A DNA stretch of 64,000 nt from Clostridia bacterium UC5.1-1D2 (GCA_001304855.1 BBZN01000014.1:1-64000); one strand, 5' to 3'; counted from the first letter of the stretch, positions 27,231-37,180 are shown. Numbers and translations are program-made. Notes: generated from the letters alone by a model not told the origin.

Positions 27231-27959
27231 ATGGAAAAAGGAACATTATACTGCGTTAGCACAGGACCCGGAGATCCGATGCTTATGACCTTAAAGGCTG
27301 TGCAGGTAACGGAGCAGTGCCCTGTTGTGGCCCTCTCCGTGGATTTTACCAGGCGGGACAAAGACTTCGCTGCAGCGGCGGACGGGGAAGGCCTAAAGGA
27401 GAATTGCGTGGCCTACCGGATTGCTGCCCCTGTTGTAAAGGGGATCGGGCAGAAGGAGCCTCTGTATCTTTCCATGCCTATGACAAAGGACAAGGAGACT
27501 CTGGCTGCCAGCCACAGGCAGGCGGCGGCCCGGATTGGGGAATGCCTCAGACAGGGGAAATCCGTAGCCTGGCTTACCCTGGGAGATACCACCATCTATG
27601 CCAGCTCTCTCTACGCCGCAGAGCTTGTGAAGGAGGAGGGCTATAAGGTAGAGCTAATCAGCGGCGTGCCCTCCTTCTGCGCCGCTGCGGCCAGATTGGG
27701 AGAACCTTTGGTAAGCGGTTCCCAGCAGCTTCATATACTGCCTTCCTCCTACCGCATTGAGGAGTCCCTGGCCTGCTCCGGCACCAAGGTTCTGATGAAA
27801 GCGGGCAGCCGTCTTTCAAAGGTGAAGAAAATTTTGATAGAACAGGGGCTTGAAGTAAAAGGAGTACAGCGCTGCGGCATGAAGGGGGAGAAGGTATATG
27901 GCTCGGCAGTGGAATTAGATGAAGAAGCCGGATATTATACCCTCTTAATTGTAAAATAG
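27231..27959 (+). CDS. cobI: Precorrin-2 / cobalt-factor-2 C20-methyltransferase
   Basis: Intact SAM-dependent tetrapyrrole methylase of 242 residues in the CbiL/CobI group, which methylates C20 of the corrin precursor in cobalamin synthesis. Marks: TLYCVSTGPGDPMLMTLKAV (motif 1), WLTLGDTTIYASSLYA, and ISGVPSFCAAAARLGEPL, all placed as in CbiL. I chose ATG 27231, preceded by AGGGAGAG, over the upstream in-frame codons. It is divergent from citC and followed directly by a new promoter at 27965. No other cobalamin genes are in the window, so the pathway is presumably split across the genome. Confidence 0.88.
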   Translation: MEKGTLYCVSTGPGDPMLMTLKAVQVTEQCPVVALSVDFTRRDKDFAAAADGEGLKENCVAYRIAAPVVKGIGQKEPLYLSMPMTKDKETLAASHRQAAARIGECLRQGKSVAWLTLGDTTIYASSLYAAELVKEEGYKVELISGVPSFCAAAARLGEPLVSGSQQLHILPSSYRIEESLACSGTKVLMKAGSRLSKVKKILIEQGLEVKGVQRCGMKGEKVYGSAVELDEEAGYYTLLIVK

Positions 27960-27964
27960 AGCTA

Positions 27965-27993
27965 TTGACATTTAACAGCCGTAATGATATAAA
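27965..27993 (+). promoter_or_regulatory. Promoter of the peptide-type ABC operon
   Basis: Consensus TTGACA (27965-27970), 17 nt, TATAAA (27988-27993), starting 5 bp after the cobI stop and 130 nt before the binding-protein gene. Confidence 0.7.
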
Positions 27994-28122
27994 TAAAACC
28001 ATACTAAAACACTATGAATAGTGTGATTTCTAAAAACCGCTGCATCAGGCAATTGGGGATGACCGCCAAGCTCCGGTTTCATACATCCCATGTTTAAGGG
28101 CTCACAGCAAGGAGGAGAATGA

Positions 28123-29770
28123 ATGAAGAAAAACAAGCATATGGTAAAAAGGTGCCTGTCACTGGCCCTGTCCGCCGTGGCGGCGTTATCGCTGGCAGGC
28201 TGCGGCGGCGGCAAAGCAGGAGAGCCGGCCGGAACATCGGCCCAGGCGGAGGCTGGCGGGCAGGACGCTAAGATCGTCAATATAGGAGTGACCAGTTCCC
28301 TCAACACGCTCAATCCTTTCCTTATGGACGGCGTGGAGATAAACAAATACGCCACAGGACTGATGTTTCTCCCCCTCACGGAGCTGGACAAGGATATGAA
28401 TTTTGAACCTATGCTGGCGGATTCCATCACCGCTGAGGATGAGAAAAATTTTCTGGTCCACATCGATGATAAAGCGATGTGGTCGGACGGCACTCCCGTC
28501 ACAGCCGACGACGTGGTCTATACGGCGCTCCGCCTGTGCAGCCCGGCGGTGGCCAACACAGCATGATGTACTATGTGTTTGAAGGCGTTGGGGATGAGGG
28601 CTTTGTGGAAGCCGGAGCCGACCATATAAGCGGAATTACAAAGGTGGACGATAAGACTGTGCGCTTTACAACCAAAGCGCCCATGTCCCTTATCACCTTC
28701 CAGAACTCCTATGCACGCTACCTGATGCCCCTGCCGAAACATATTATCGGGGGCTTTGGCGAGGAGGAGCTTGCCACAAATCCCTGGTTTGGCAAGCCGG
28801 ACGTAGTCAGCGGACCCTACAGGGTCACGGAGTTTGACAGAGATCATTATGTGTCCTATGAGGCTAACAAGAACTACTGGAAGGGAGCCCCAAAGATTGA
28901 CAGGCTGAACATCAAGATTGTGGAAGGAAGCCAGCTGTATGCGGGACTTAAATCCGGTGAAATCGATGTAACCCAGAACACCATGAGCGCCATTCCTCTG
29001 GAAGATTACGAAAGTGTTCAGGCCCTTGAAAATGTAACTGCATCCTTCGGCGCTCCCATCACCAACCTTTCCGTATTTGTACAGACGGAAAAGATTACCG
29101 ACGCCAAAGTGCGCCAGGCTATGGTCTACGCCATTGACAGGCGGCAGCTGTTGGAACAGCTGTTAAAGGGCAGCGGCGAGGTAGTGGAAGGGTTCCTGTC
29201 ATCAGCCAGCCTTATTTTGACGATTCCATCGAACCCCTGCCCTACGACCCGGAGACGGCGAAGAAACTTTTGGAAGAGAGCGGTTGGGACAGCAGCCAGA
29301 CCATAAGGTTTTACATTGATTCAGGAGACAGCACCTTTGTGAATGCAGCGTCCGTCATCACAGCCCAGTGGGCGGCTGTGGGAATCAAGGCGGAGATACA
29401 GACGATGGATATCAACACCCTTATGAGCACTGCAGGCGCAGGAGATTTTGACGTGCTGGCCGTCCAGTACACATATCCGCCGGTGGACCCCTATGCGGAT
29501 GTTTCATGGCTTTTGGGCGGGCAGGGCAGCTGGACCGGCTACAGAAGCGGCGAAGTTGCGGACGCCTTGTCCAAGGTGCCGCTGTCCACAGACACGGAGG
29601 AGCTTAAGGAACTGTACTCCGCCATAGACCGGAAGGTGCAGGAGGACGTTCCCATGTTTTCCGCCTATGTGATAAAGAGCCTTGCCGCTGTGAACAACCG
29701 TCTTACAGGCGCAGAGCCCAGCGTATATGGTTTCTTTAACCATGTGGAGCAGTGGGATATCGCCCGGTAA
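28123..29770 (+). CDS. ABC transporter substrate-binding lipoprotein (SBP family 5), two lost bases
   Basis: Dipeptide/oligopeptide/nickel-type solute-binding protein, about 549 residues when repaired. The signal peptide ends in SLAGCGGG (lipobox). Family 5 signatures: TSSLNTLNPFLMDG, AMWSDGTPVTADDVVYT, NPWFGKPDVVSGPYRVTEF, NYWKGAPKIDRLNIKI, and VRQAMVYAIDRRQLLEQLLKG. Lost bases near 28558 and 29205 split it into three frames. The C-terminal part includes WAAVGIKAEIQTMD. It leads an operon with two ATPases, two permeases and an amidase, so an amide-containing small solute is a reasonable guess. Peptides or nickel remain possible. Confidence 0.9.
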
Positions 29771-29925
29771 GTCGGCTCTGTCTGTGTTCAAAGGAAATAT
29801 AAAATGTTCGGCCAAATCCCGGAGGGCAGATGCTCTCTGGGAATCCTTGTCTATACGGAAGGGGTATTTGTGCCTCCCGGCGTACATACAATGGGACGGC
29901 CTGTCAAAAGAAATGAGGAAAACAC

Positions 29926-30914
29926 ATGTCGCACATCCTTGAAGTGAAGGATTTGGAAGTCACTTTTACAGGTGACGGAGGAAAAAATATAAGCGTGGAT
30001 GAGGTAAGCTTCCATGTGGATCCCGGAGAGGTAGTCTGTATCGTGGGGGAATCAGGCTGCGGTAAAAGCGTGACCTCTCTTTCCATCATGGGGCTGTTGG
30101 GGCGGGGAGGTTCTGTCACAAAGGGGCAGGTCCTGTTTGAGGGCCGGGATCTTCTGGCTATGAATGAGAAGGAGCTGGATAAGGTAAGGGGTGACAGGCT
30201 CACCATGATCTTTCAGGACCCTTTGAGCTCCCTGAACCCTGTCTTTACCATTGGAAGCCAGATGACTGAGAGTATCAGGATTCATATGGGTCTTACCAGG
30301 GAGGAGGCCGGGGCCAGAGCCGTGGATCTTTTGAAAAAAGCAGGGCTTCCCAATGCTCCGTCAGTGATGAAAAAATATCCCCATCTTCTTTCGGGAGGTA
30401 TGCGCCAGCGGGTGATGATTGCCATGGCCCTGTCCTGCAATCCCTCCCTCCTTGTGGCGGACGAGCTACCACGGCTTTAGATGTAACGATTCAGGCCCAG
30501 ATTATGGAACTGATACTGAAGCTGAGGGAGGAAGTGGGGATGGCGGTGCTTCTCATCACCCATGATATGGGACTGGTAGCCCAGACTGCGGACAGGGTGC
30601 TGGTGATGTATGCGGGCCAGCTCATTGAGCAGGCCCCTGTGCTGGAACTCTTTGATCATCCGGCCCATCCTTACACCAGGGCTTTGCTCCGCTCCGTCCC
30701 CGGTATACGGGATGAGAGGGACCGGGTTCTGGCTTCCATTCAGGGAATCGTGCCGGAACGGTATGACCGGATAAAGGGCTGCCGGTTTGCCGGCCGCTGT
30801 CCTCACCGTCGGGACGTCTGCGGGAATCCTCAGACATATATGGAGCTGGGGCCGGACCACAAGGTTCGCTGCAGCCGGGCAAAGGAGGCGGAGCTGAATG
30901 AACCATGCTGTTGA
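29926..30914 (+). CDS. dppD: ABC transporter ATP-binding protein, DppD type, one lost base
   Basis: Cytosolic ATPase of a peptide-type importer, about 330 residues. Walker [13 protein letters not shown]-loop [12 protein letters not shown], signature [12 protein letters not shown], Walker B LLVADE, then H-loop [10 protein letters not shown]. The C-terminal oligopeptide-transporter tail has the cysteine pattern [16 protein letters not shown] lost C near 30468 breaks the frame just after the Walker B motif, where DEPTTALD is expected. ATG 29926 is preceded by AGGAAA. The dppF start overlaps its 3' end (ATG 30898). Confidence 0.93.
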
Positions 30915-31909
30915 GACTCCTCTTTTGAAGGTGGAGAAAGCTGAAAAAATATTATCCTGTGAAAAGCGGTATCCTGGACAGAAAAGGCGGTCAGGTGGCC
31001 GCTGTGGACGGGGTATCCTTTGAATTGTATACAGGCGAGACTTTAGGCTGGTGGGGAATCGGGCTGCGGCAAATCCACCCTTGGCCGCCAGATTGTAGCG
31101 CTGGAACGCCCTACCCAGGGAAGGGTTCTGTACGAAGGCATGGATCTGGCGTCCATGTCTCCAAGGGAGATGAAGCCTGTGCGGACACAGCTTCAGATGG
31201 TTTTTCAGGATTCCTACTCCTCCCTGAATCCGAGAAAGCATGTGTTTGAAATACTGTCGGAGCCTATGCTCTACCACAAGCTGGCAGACAGGCACACGGC
31301 CCCCAAACAGGTGAAGCGCCTGCTGGATATGGTGGGACTCCCCCATGCGGCTATGGGCCGCTATCCACATGAATTTTCCGGAGGGCAGCGCCAGAGAATC
31401 GGGATTGCCAAAGCGCTGTCTTTAAATCCCAGGCTTTTGGTCTGCGACGAGCCTGTAAGCGCTCTGGACGTGTCCATCCAGGCGCAGATACTGAATCTGC
31501 TGCGTTCCCTGCAGCAGGAACTGAATCTGACCTGCATATTTATCGGACACGGTCTGGGAGCGGTCAACTATGTAAGCCACCGGATCGCAGTGATGTATCT
31601 GGGCCAGATTGTGGAGCTGGCCGACAACCGGGAGCTCTTTGAGAATCCGGTTCATCCCTACTCCAAAGCCCTCTTTGACGCTGTGCCTGTGGCAGATCCC
31701 AGAGGGGCCAAGAGGGGAAAGCCCCCGGCTCTGAAAGGCGAGGTGCAGCTGCCTGAGGGCCACAGCCAGGGCTGTCCCTTTTATTCCAGATGTCCCTACC
31801 ACAGGGAGCCCTGTCTCCAGGGAGATATGGAACTGAAACCTATAAAACCGGGCAGCGGCCATCTGGCTCCTGCATCCGCTACAACGAAATTCAGGGAGGA
31901 GAAGGATGA
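30898..31909 (+). CDS. dppF: ABC transporter ATP-binding protein, DppF type, three lost bases
   Basis: Second ATPase of the importer, about 338 residues when repaired. ATG 30898 has AAGGAGG upstream and overlaps dppD. Breaks near 30937 and 31053 hide the N-terminus and the Walker A ([12 protein letters not shown] is restored by one G). Intact further on are [37 protein letters not shown] and the [14 protein letters not shown] tail. Because of a third lost base near 31870 the frame reads straight into the permease gene; with it restored the protein ends [11 protein letters not shown] at TGA 31907-31909, just before the permease ATG. Confidence 0.9.
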
Positions 31910-31910
31910 T

Positions 31911-32850
31911 ATGACAAAGTATATAATAAAACGGCTCCTCATCGCCATTCCCACCCTCATCGGCATTACCATCATAGACTATGCCATCATGTGCTTTGCA
32001 GGAAGCCCTCTGGAAATGCTCCAGGGCGCCAGAATCTCCCAGGCAGCCGTAGCGGCAAAAGAGGCGGCCCTTGGCCTGGACAAGCCTTTTTATATCCAGT
32101 ATTTCATATGGGTGGGCCAGCTTTTCCAGGGAAATATGGGTTATTCCATCAAATCCTACGAGGCGGTCAGCGCATGATAGGAAGCCATCTGGGCCCCACC
32201 CTTCTGCTCATGGGCGTGTCCCTCATTGTAAGCCTTCTGATGTCTGTGCCTGCAGGCATCTACAGCGCTATCCACCAGTATTCCAGGGGAGATTACGCAG
32301 TAGTTACAGCCTCATTTTCGGCAGCAGCATACCGGGCTTTTTTCTCTCCCTGCTGCTGGTGTATATATTCACCGTCAATTTAGGCTGGCTGCCCTCAGGG
32401 GGCATGACCACGCTGGGGGCATCGGGGGGAGCGGCGGATGTGGCCGCCCACATGGTGATGCCTGTGCTGGTGCTGTCCGTATCCATGGCGGGAACCAACA
32501 TCCGCTATATCCGCAGCGCCATGCTGGAAATACTTCAGCAGGACTACCTGCGCACAGCCAGGGCAAAGGGAATCGGCCGCAGGCTGGTGATTTACAAACA
32601 TGCCCTTAAAAATGCCCTGGTGCCCATCGTGACAGTGATTGGCATGCAGATTCCGGTGCTTTTCGGAGGGGCCGTTATCGTGGAGCAGCTCTTCTCCTGG
32701 CCGGGACTGGGCTTATGACAATGAGCGCTATTTTGAACAGAGACTATCCGGTGATCATGGGGGTCTGCCTGCTGTCCGCCGTTGTGGTGCTTCTGGCAAA
32801 CCTGGTAACCGACATTCTCTATGTCATCGTAAACCCCGCGATAGAGTATT
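31911..32850 (+). CDS. dppB: ABC transporter permease, DppB type, three lost bases
   Basis: Six-helix membrane permease of about 314 residues. The N-terminus MTKYIIKRLLIAIPTLIGI is the usual first helix of DppB/GsiC. The EAA loop is around YLRTARAKGIGRRLVIYKHALKNAL, followed by FGGAVIVEQLFSWPGLG. Breaks lie near 32170, 32310 and 32712. GGAGGAGAAGG precedes ATG 31911. The TAG stop at 32848-32850 is directly followed by a remnant of the foldback repeat, which separates it from dppC. Confidence 0.9.
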
Positions 32851-32900
32851 AGAGTGTGTCTGAATATGCGGCCCGCAGCTGACGGAAAGCAAGCTCACCC
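32851..32900. repeat. Remnant of the foldback repeat (copy 4) inside the ABC operon
   Basis: AGAGTGTGTCTGAATAT at 32851-32867 matches the left terminal repeat, and CGCAGCTGACGGAAAGCAA at 32875-32893 matches the sequence just before the right terminal repeat of copies 1-3. The middle of the element is missing, so this is an internally deleted copy, and the right end has decayed. Confidence 0.65.
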
Positions 32901-32945
32901 CCGCCTTGGCATTGGGACTCAGCCTACAGGAGTAAAAAACATTCA

Positions 32946-33858
32946 ATGAAAACAAACAGAGAAACCTCGTATAAAAATATAGAAACTGAAAGCTACTGGC
33001 AGACTGTATGGCGCAGATTCTGCCACCACCGCCTGGCCCTGGTGAGTCTGGGGGTTCTGGCGGTCATCTGTCTTGGGGCGGTACTGGCTCCTCTTATCGC
33101 TCCCTATGATCCGGAGGAGATTGCAGGGCCGTTCAGCGCTGCGCCCAGCCCTGCGTTTCTGTTGGGAACGGATCAGATTGGCCGGGATATGCTGAGCCGC
33201 CTTCTCTATGCCACCCGCATTTCACTGATGGTGGGCGTGCTGGCAACTGCCATCTCCACTGTGATCGGAGTAGTCCTGGGACTGCTGGGAGGGTATTTTG
33301 GGGGCTGGCTGGATATAGCCATTATGCGGTTTACAGACATGGTGATGTCCTTTCCCTACATTCTTCTGGTGCTGGTGGCTGCCGCTATCTTTGAGCCGGG
33401 ACTCTGGAGTATTATCCTGATCCTTGGATTTGTGGACTGGCCCGGCATTGCCCGCCTGGTTCGGGGGAAATGTTCTGAGCCTCAGGGAGACTAACTTTGT
33501 GAAAAGCAGTATCGTGGCGGGAATGCCCTCCCGGCATATCCTGTTCTCAGAGATACTTCCCAACACCATCGCTCCGATCCTGGTGTATGCCACCTCTGTG
33601 ATGGCCTTGTCCATGCTGGACGAGGCGTCCTTAAGTTTCCTGGGGATGGGGGTGCAGCCTCCCACTGCCAGCCTGGGCAATATGCTCAACAGCGCCCAGT
33701 CGCTGACTGTCCTCACCAGACAGCCGTGGCTTTGGATTCCGCCGGGACTTTTGATTGTGGTTCTGGTTGTTGCAATCAACTTTGTGGGGGATGCGCTCAG
33801 AGACGCCCTGGATCCGTCGGCTGTAATGAATATGAGGGCCCTTTCTGAGGAAGAATAA
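32946..33858 (+). CDS. dppC: ABC transporter permease, DppC type, one lost base
   Basis: Second permease, about 304 residues. It has an N-terminal cytoplasmic stretch and helix (LALVSLGVLAVICLGAVLAP), the family motif LLGTDQIGRDMLSRLLYATRISL, and GLLGGYFGGWLDIAIMR. The EAA-type segment ends FLGMGVQPPTASLGNML. A lost base near 33466 breaks it at ARLVRG. It lies 95 bp after dppB because the repeat remnant is inserted between them. ATG 32946 has a GGAG about 14 nt upstream. The amidase gene follows after 11 bp. Confidence 0.92.
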
Positions 33859-33869
33859 GGAGAATTTGT

Positions 33870-34767
33870 ATGAGCATATATATAGAAAAGAAACATGCAA
33901 TCCACAGCCTTTCGCCCTATCATGAGCCTGCGGCTTTTGCACAGCCGGGAGACACGGTTGTTTTTGAGACATACGACTGCTATATGGGGCAGCTGCTCAG
34001 AGAGGGGAGCGCCTTTGCAGATGTGGACCGGAGCCTGGGGAATCCTGCCACAGGCCCCCTGTATGTGGAGGGGGCATTGCCTGGAGATGTGCTGAAAGTG
34101 GAGATCCGCACCATCGATCTGGATCCGGTGGGGATCCTGGACATAGGGCCGTCCAGCGGCGCCTGAGGGGATACTTTAAAGAGTGCACAATCAAACGCCT
34201 CCCTGTAAGGAAGGGAATCTTATATTACGGTCATATGGAGATACAGGCTGCTCCCATGATCGGAGTCATAGGGACCGCCCCTGAGGCAGACAGTGTCAGC
34301 ACCATGATCCCTATGGATCACGGCGGCAACATGGACTGTACGGCAGCGGCGCCGGGGTCTGTTCTCTATCTTCCTGTAAATGTTCCCGGAGCCCTTCTGG
34401 CCATGGGAGATCTTCACGCTATTATGGGAGAAGGGGAATGCGGCAACTGCGGCGTGGAGATCGGCGGCAGAGTGACTGTGAGGGTCAGCCTTTTAAAGGG
34501 CAGATCTATCCCCTGGCCTCTCATAGAGACGGCAGACAAATGGATGGCGCTTGCCTCGGCGGAAACAGTGGATGAACCTGCCGTCAGGCGGCTGCCAGGA
34601 TGTACGGCTTCCTCACGGACCATGCGGGCCTGGAGCAGGTGGATGCAGGAATGTTTATCCATATGTTCGGCGATCTGATTGTATGCCAGATTGTAAATCC
34701 CCTTAAAACCGTGAGGATGGAGATTGGAAAGTCTGTTTTGGCGCAGAAAAAATTTTATGGATTTTAA
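33870..34767 (+). CDS. Acetamidase/formamidase-family protein, two lost bases
   Basis: About 300 residues of the FmdA/AmdA family, zinc enzymes that hydrolyse formamide, acetamide and related short amides. Marks: PGDTVVFETYDCY near the N-terminus, VEGALPGDVLKVEI, APMIGVIGTAP, the metal-site DHGGNMDC, LAMGDLHAIMGEGE with conserved Asp/His, and GVEIGGRVTV. Lost bases near 34160 and 34585 split it. Its position 11 bp after dppC ties it to the transporter. Together they may import and deamidate an amide, giving ammonia; this is inferred from context. Confidence 0.88.
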
Positions 34768-34798
34768 TCCGGGGGTCCTGGTTGAGATAACCGGATGT

Positions 34799-34828
34799 CC
34801 GGCTGGCTCCTGTACGGGCCGGTTTCGG
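34799..34828 (+). terminator. Weak hairpin after the amidase gene
   Basis: CCGGC/GCCGG arms followed by TTTCGGTTTT, 30 bp after the amidase stop. Confidence 0.35.
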
Positions 34829-34880
34829 TTTTATGCCCGGCGGGTTTGCCCCATGTACAGATAAATGGGAGGTAGAGGAA

Positions 34881-35774
34881 TTGACCATTCATCAGATAGA
34901 ATGCTTCCTGGAAGCGGCCAGGACCTTAAACTTTACGGAGGCGGCCAACCGCCTGTATATTTCCCAACAGGGGCTGAGCCGTCAGATCGCTTCTCTGGAG
35001 AAGGAGCTGGAGCTGCGCCTGTTCGACAGAACCACCAGGGATGTGCGGCTCACCAGAAGCGGGGAGCTGCTTTTGTGGAGGTGGAGGGACATACCCAAGG
35101 AGATTCAGTCCTCCATCGACATGGCCAGGGAGGAGGGGGAGCGGGCCAAAAGCCGCATCAGCCTGGCGGTGGTGGGCATGAGCGGCATCATAGAGATGGC
35201 GGGAAATCTCCTGGCGGATTACATGGCCCAGGATCCCGATACGGAGTTTGAAATATTTGAGTTTACAGATGTAAAGGACCTCAGCAGCCACAATACGGAC
35301 ATCATGATGACGGTGACCTTTATGCCCTCTCTGGAGCATTTTGGCGAACAGCAGGGGGTGGTGGGAATCGCAAAGCTGCCTCTTTACTATGTGGTTTCCA
35401 GGAAGAACCCTCTGGCGGAGAAGGAGGAGCTGTCATTGGAGGACTTAAAGGGAGAGACGATGCTCTGCCTCTACAAGAACTTTTTTGCAGGAGCGGAAAT
35501 GCGCCTCTTTGAATATATTTCCAAGGGGGAGAATATCCTCAGCAAAGCCCGTTTCTTCGAGAATGTCAACAGTCTTGAACTGGCGCTCATTGCAGACGAA
35601 GGCATCCATATTGGATTTAAGGAGTTTTACCACAACTACGGAGACCGCCTGAAAATGTACCCTCTTCCCAATGGGATCAATCAGGTTTATGCCAACGTAG
35701 TTTTGCTCTGGCGTAAACAGAATGAGAAGAGATTTGAAAATTTTATTAAATTTCTAAAAAATCTTTCTAATTAA
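34881..35774 (+). CDS. LysR-family transcriptional regulator
   Basis: Intact 297-residue LysR regulator. TTG 34881 is chosen because it gives the canonical N-terminus MTIHQIECFLEAARTLNF and follows AGAGGAA; AATRLYIS-type helix AANRLYISQQGLSRQIASLE and FDRTTRDVRLTRSGE follow. The effector domain begins near residue 95. It lies downstream of, and in the same direction as, the ABC/amidase operon, and upstream of the RND efflux genes, so it could regulate either. Its stop codon lies within the inverted repeat at 35769-35793. Confidence 0.9.
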   Translation: MTIHQIECFLEAARTLNFTEAANRLYISQQGLSRQIASLEKELELRLFDRTTRDVRLTRSGELLLWRWRDIPKEIQSSIDMAREEGERAKSRISLAVVGMSGIIEMAGNLLADYMAQDPDTEFEIFEFTDVKDLSSHNTDIMMTVTFMPSLEHFGEQQGVVGIAKLPLYYVVSRKNPLAEKEELSLEDLKGETMLCLYKNFFAGAEMRLFEYISKGENILSKARFFENVNSLELALIADEGIHIGFKEFYHNYGDRLKMYPLPNGINQVYANVVLLWRKQNEKRFENFIKFLKNLSN

Positions 35775-35793
35775 CAACATTAGGTTGTTAATT
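35769..35793. other. Perfect 10-bp inverted repeat at the end of the LysR gene
   Basis: AATTAACAAC (35769-35778), 5-base loop, GTTGTTAATT (35784-35793). It contains the LysR stop codon. It may act as a short terminator or a regulator site; no T run follows immediately. Confidence 0.45.
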
Positions 35794-35802
35794 ATCCGGT
35801 TT

Positions 35803-35836
35803 TTGGTGTTAGACAAAAGGGGGCTATACTGTCTAA
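35803..35836 (+). promoter_or_regulatory. RND efflux promoter overlapped by inverted-repeat operator
   Basis: TTGGTG (35803-35808), 16 nt, TATACT (35825-35830). A perfect dyad TTAGACA-N14-TGTCTAA (35809-35815 and 35830-35836) starts just after the -35 box and covers the end of the -10 box, the classical position for a repressor. Confidence 0.6.
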
Positions 35837-35887
35837 AATACTACTTGGTTGCTGCAAAAGCAGCTACAAAAGAAAATTATCATGTTA

Positions 35888-35940
35888 GGGGAAAAGGCTG
35901 CCGGAGACAGCAGCTCATTTCCCTTGTTTTTATTCTTTTT
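35888..35940 (+). terminator. Leader terminator / possible attenuator before the efflux genes
   Basis: Arms GGGAAA...GCTGC and GCAGC...TTTCCC (35889-35901 and 35910-35923), followed by a T-rich tail TTGTTTTTATTCTTTTT. It lies between the promoter and the adaptor start codon, so it could make expression conditional on antitermination. Confidence 0.55.
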
Positions 35941-35993
35941 ACATAATAATGTTTCTAAGAATAATAAAGGTTATGAAAGGAAAGAGGAGAAAA

Positions 35994-37166
35994 ATGAGAA
36001 AGATGAAGGCGCGCATAATCTGGGGAGTCATCATAGTTGCCTTTGCGGCACTGTTGATCTTCCGTATGACCAGGAAGGAAGAGCCGGTGGCGGCTACACC
36101 GGATCCTGTAGTTGCAGTGGAGAATCCCCACATGGGAAGCATTGAGCTGACGACGGATCTGGTAGGCACCATAGAGCCTGCCGATATTGTTTACATATAC
36201 CCGAAGGCGGGCGGCGACGTAACGGCGGTAAATGTTAAGACAGGAGACATAGTGGCGGCCGGTCAGGTGCTTCTGGAAATCGACACGAAGCAGGTGGCCA
36301 GTGCCAAGAATGCCATGGATACTGCAAAAATTGCATGGGATGACGCCAGATCCACCCTGGACCGCATGGCGCCCCTCCATGGGTCCGGCTTTGTATCTGA
36401 TAAGGAGTTTGAAGGTTATCAGACCAATGCGGAGGCCAAGCGCCTTCAGTATGAGGCCGCCAAAATCGGATATGACAATCAGATGGAGTTCAGCCATGTG
36501 ACCTCTCCTATAAACGGCCGTGTGGAGCAGTTTAACGTGGAGGTTCACGATACGGTGGGATCTTCTATGCAGCTCTGTGTGATTGCGGGGGACAGCGGCA
36601 ACAACGTTTCTTTCTATGTGACGGAAAAGGTTAAAAACAACCTGTCCCAGGGCGCCCCCATTGTGGTAACCAAGGAGGGGACGGAATATTCCGGCACAGT
36701 CATCGAAGTCAGCAGTATGGCTGAGGCTTCCGTGGGCCTGTTTAAGATTAAGGCCTCTGTGGAGGACGATGAAAGGATGGCGGCCGGAACGTCTGTGGAA
36801 ATTAAAGTTCCCTCTGCGTCCGAAAAAAATGTAATGCTGATTCCCACCAACTGCGTATACTACAAGGGCGGCAACCCATACGTCTATACCTATGACCAGG
36901 GGATTATCCATGAGGTCCCTGTGGAGGTGGGGATTTTCGATAAGGAAAATATTATCGTAACCTCCGGCCTTACTTTGGAGGACCGGGTTCTCACCACATG
37001 GACTTCGGAACTGAAGGAAGGCACCAAGGTAACCCTGGAGACTGAGGTTCCGGTTACAGTGACGAAAGATGGTGAAACACTGGAAACTTCCATCAAGGTA
37101 CAATTAGAAGAGTCCCAGACAGAAGAAGCTGAAAATTCCGCCGCAGACCAGAGTCAGGCACAGTAG
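35994..37166 (+). CDS. RND efflux periplasmic-adaptor-type (MFP/HlyD) subunit
   Basis: Intact 390-residue membrane-fusion protein. One N-terminal helix (IIWGVIIVAFAALLIF) anchors it outside the membrane. The barrel-sandwich halves are IEPADIVYIYPKAGGDVTAV and FSHVTSPINGRVEQF, separated by a short alpha hairpin, followed by a beta-barrel (GAPIVVTKEGTEYSGTVIEVS). The C-terminal tail is rich in Glu/Gln. I chose ATG 35994, preceded by AAAGAGGAG, over the in-frame ATG 35949 and 35973. The pump gene follows after 14 bp. Such pairs in Gram-positives lack an outer-membrane channel and probably export lipids or drugs across the single membrane. Confidence 0.9.
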   Translation: MRKMKARIIWGVIIVAFAALLIFRMTRKEEPVAATPDPVVAVENPHMGSIELTTDLVGTIEPADIVYIYPKAGGDVTAVNVKTGDIVAAGQVLLEIDTKQVASAKNAMDTAKIAWDDARSTLDRMAPLHGSGFVSDKEFEGYQTNAEAKRLQYEAAKIGYDNQMEFSHVTSPINGRVEQFNVEVHDTVGSSMQLCVIAGDSGNNVSFYVTEKVKNNLSQGAPIVVTKEGTEYSGTVIEVSSMAEASVGLFKIKASVEDDERMAAGTSVEIKVPSASEKNVMLIPTNCVYYKGGNPYVYTYDQGIIHEVPVEVGIFDKENIIVTSGLTLEDRVLTTWTSELKEGTKVTLETEVPVTVTKDGETLETSIKVQLEESQTEEAENSAADQSQAQ

Positions 37167-37180
37167 AAGGAGGCAGGAAA

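Noticed and set aside
35955-37103. Long minus-strand open frame opposite the efflux adaptor gene
   Set aside because: It is the shadow of a clearly recognised MFP gene and is rich in residues typical of antisense translation (Arg, His, Leu).
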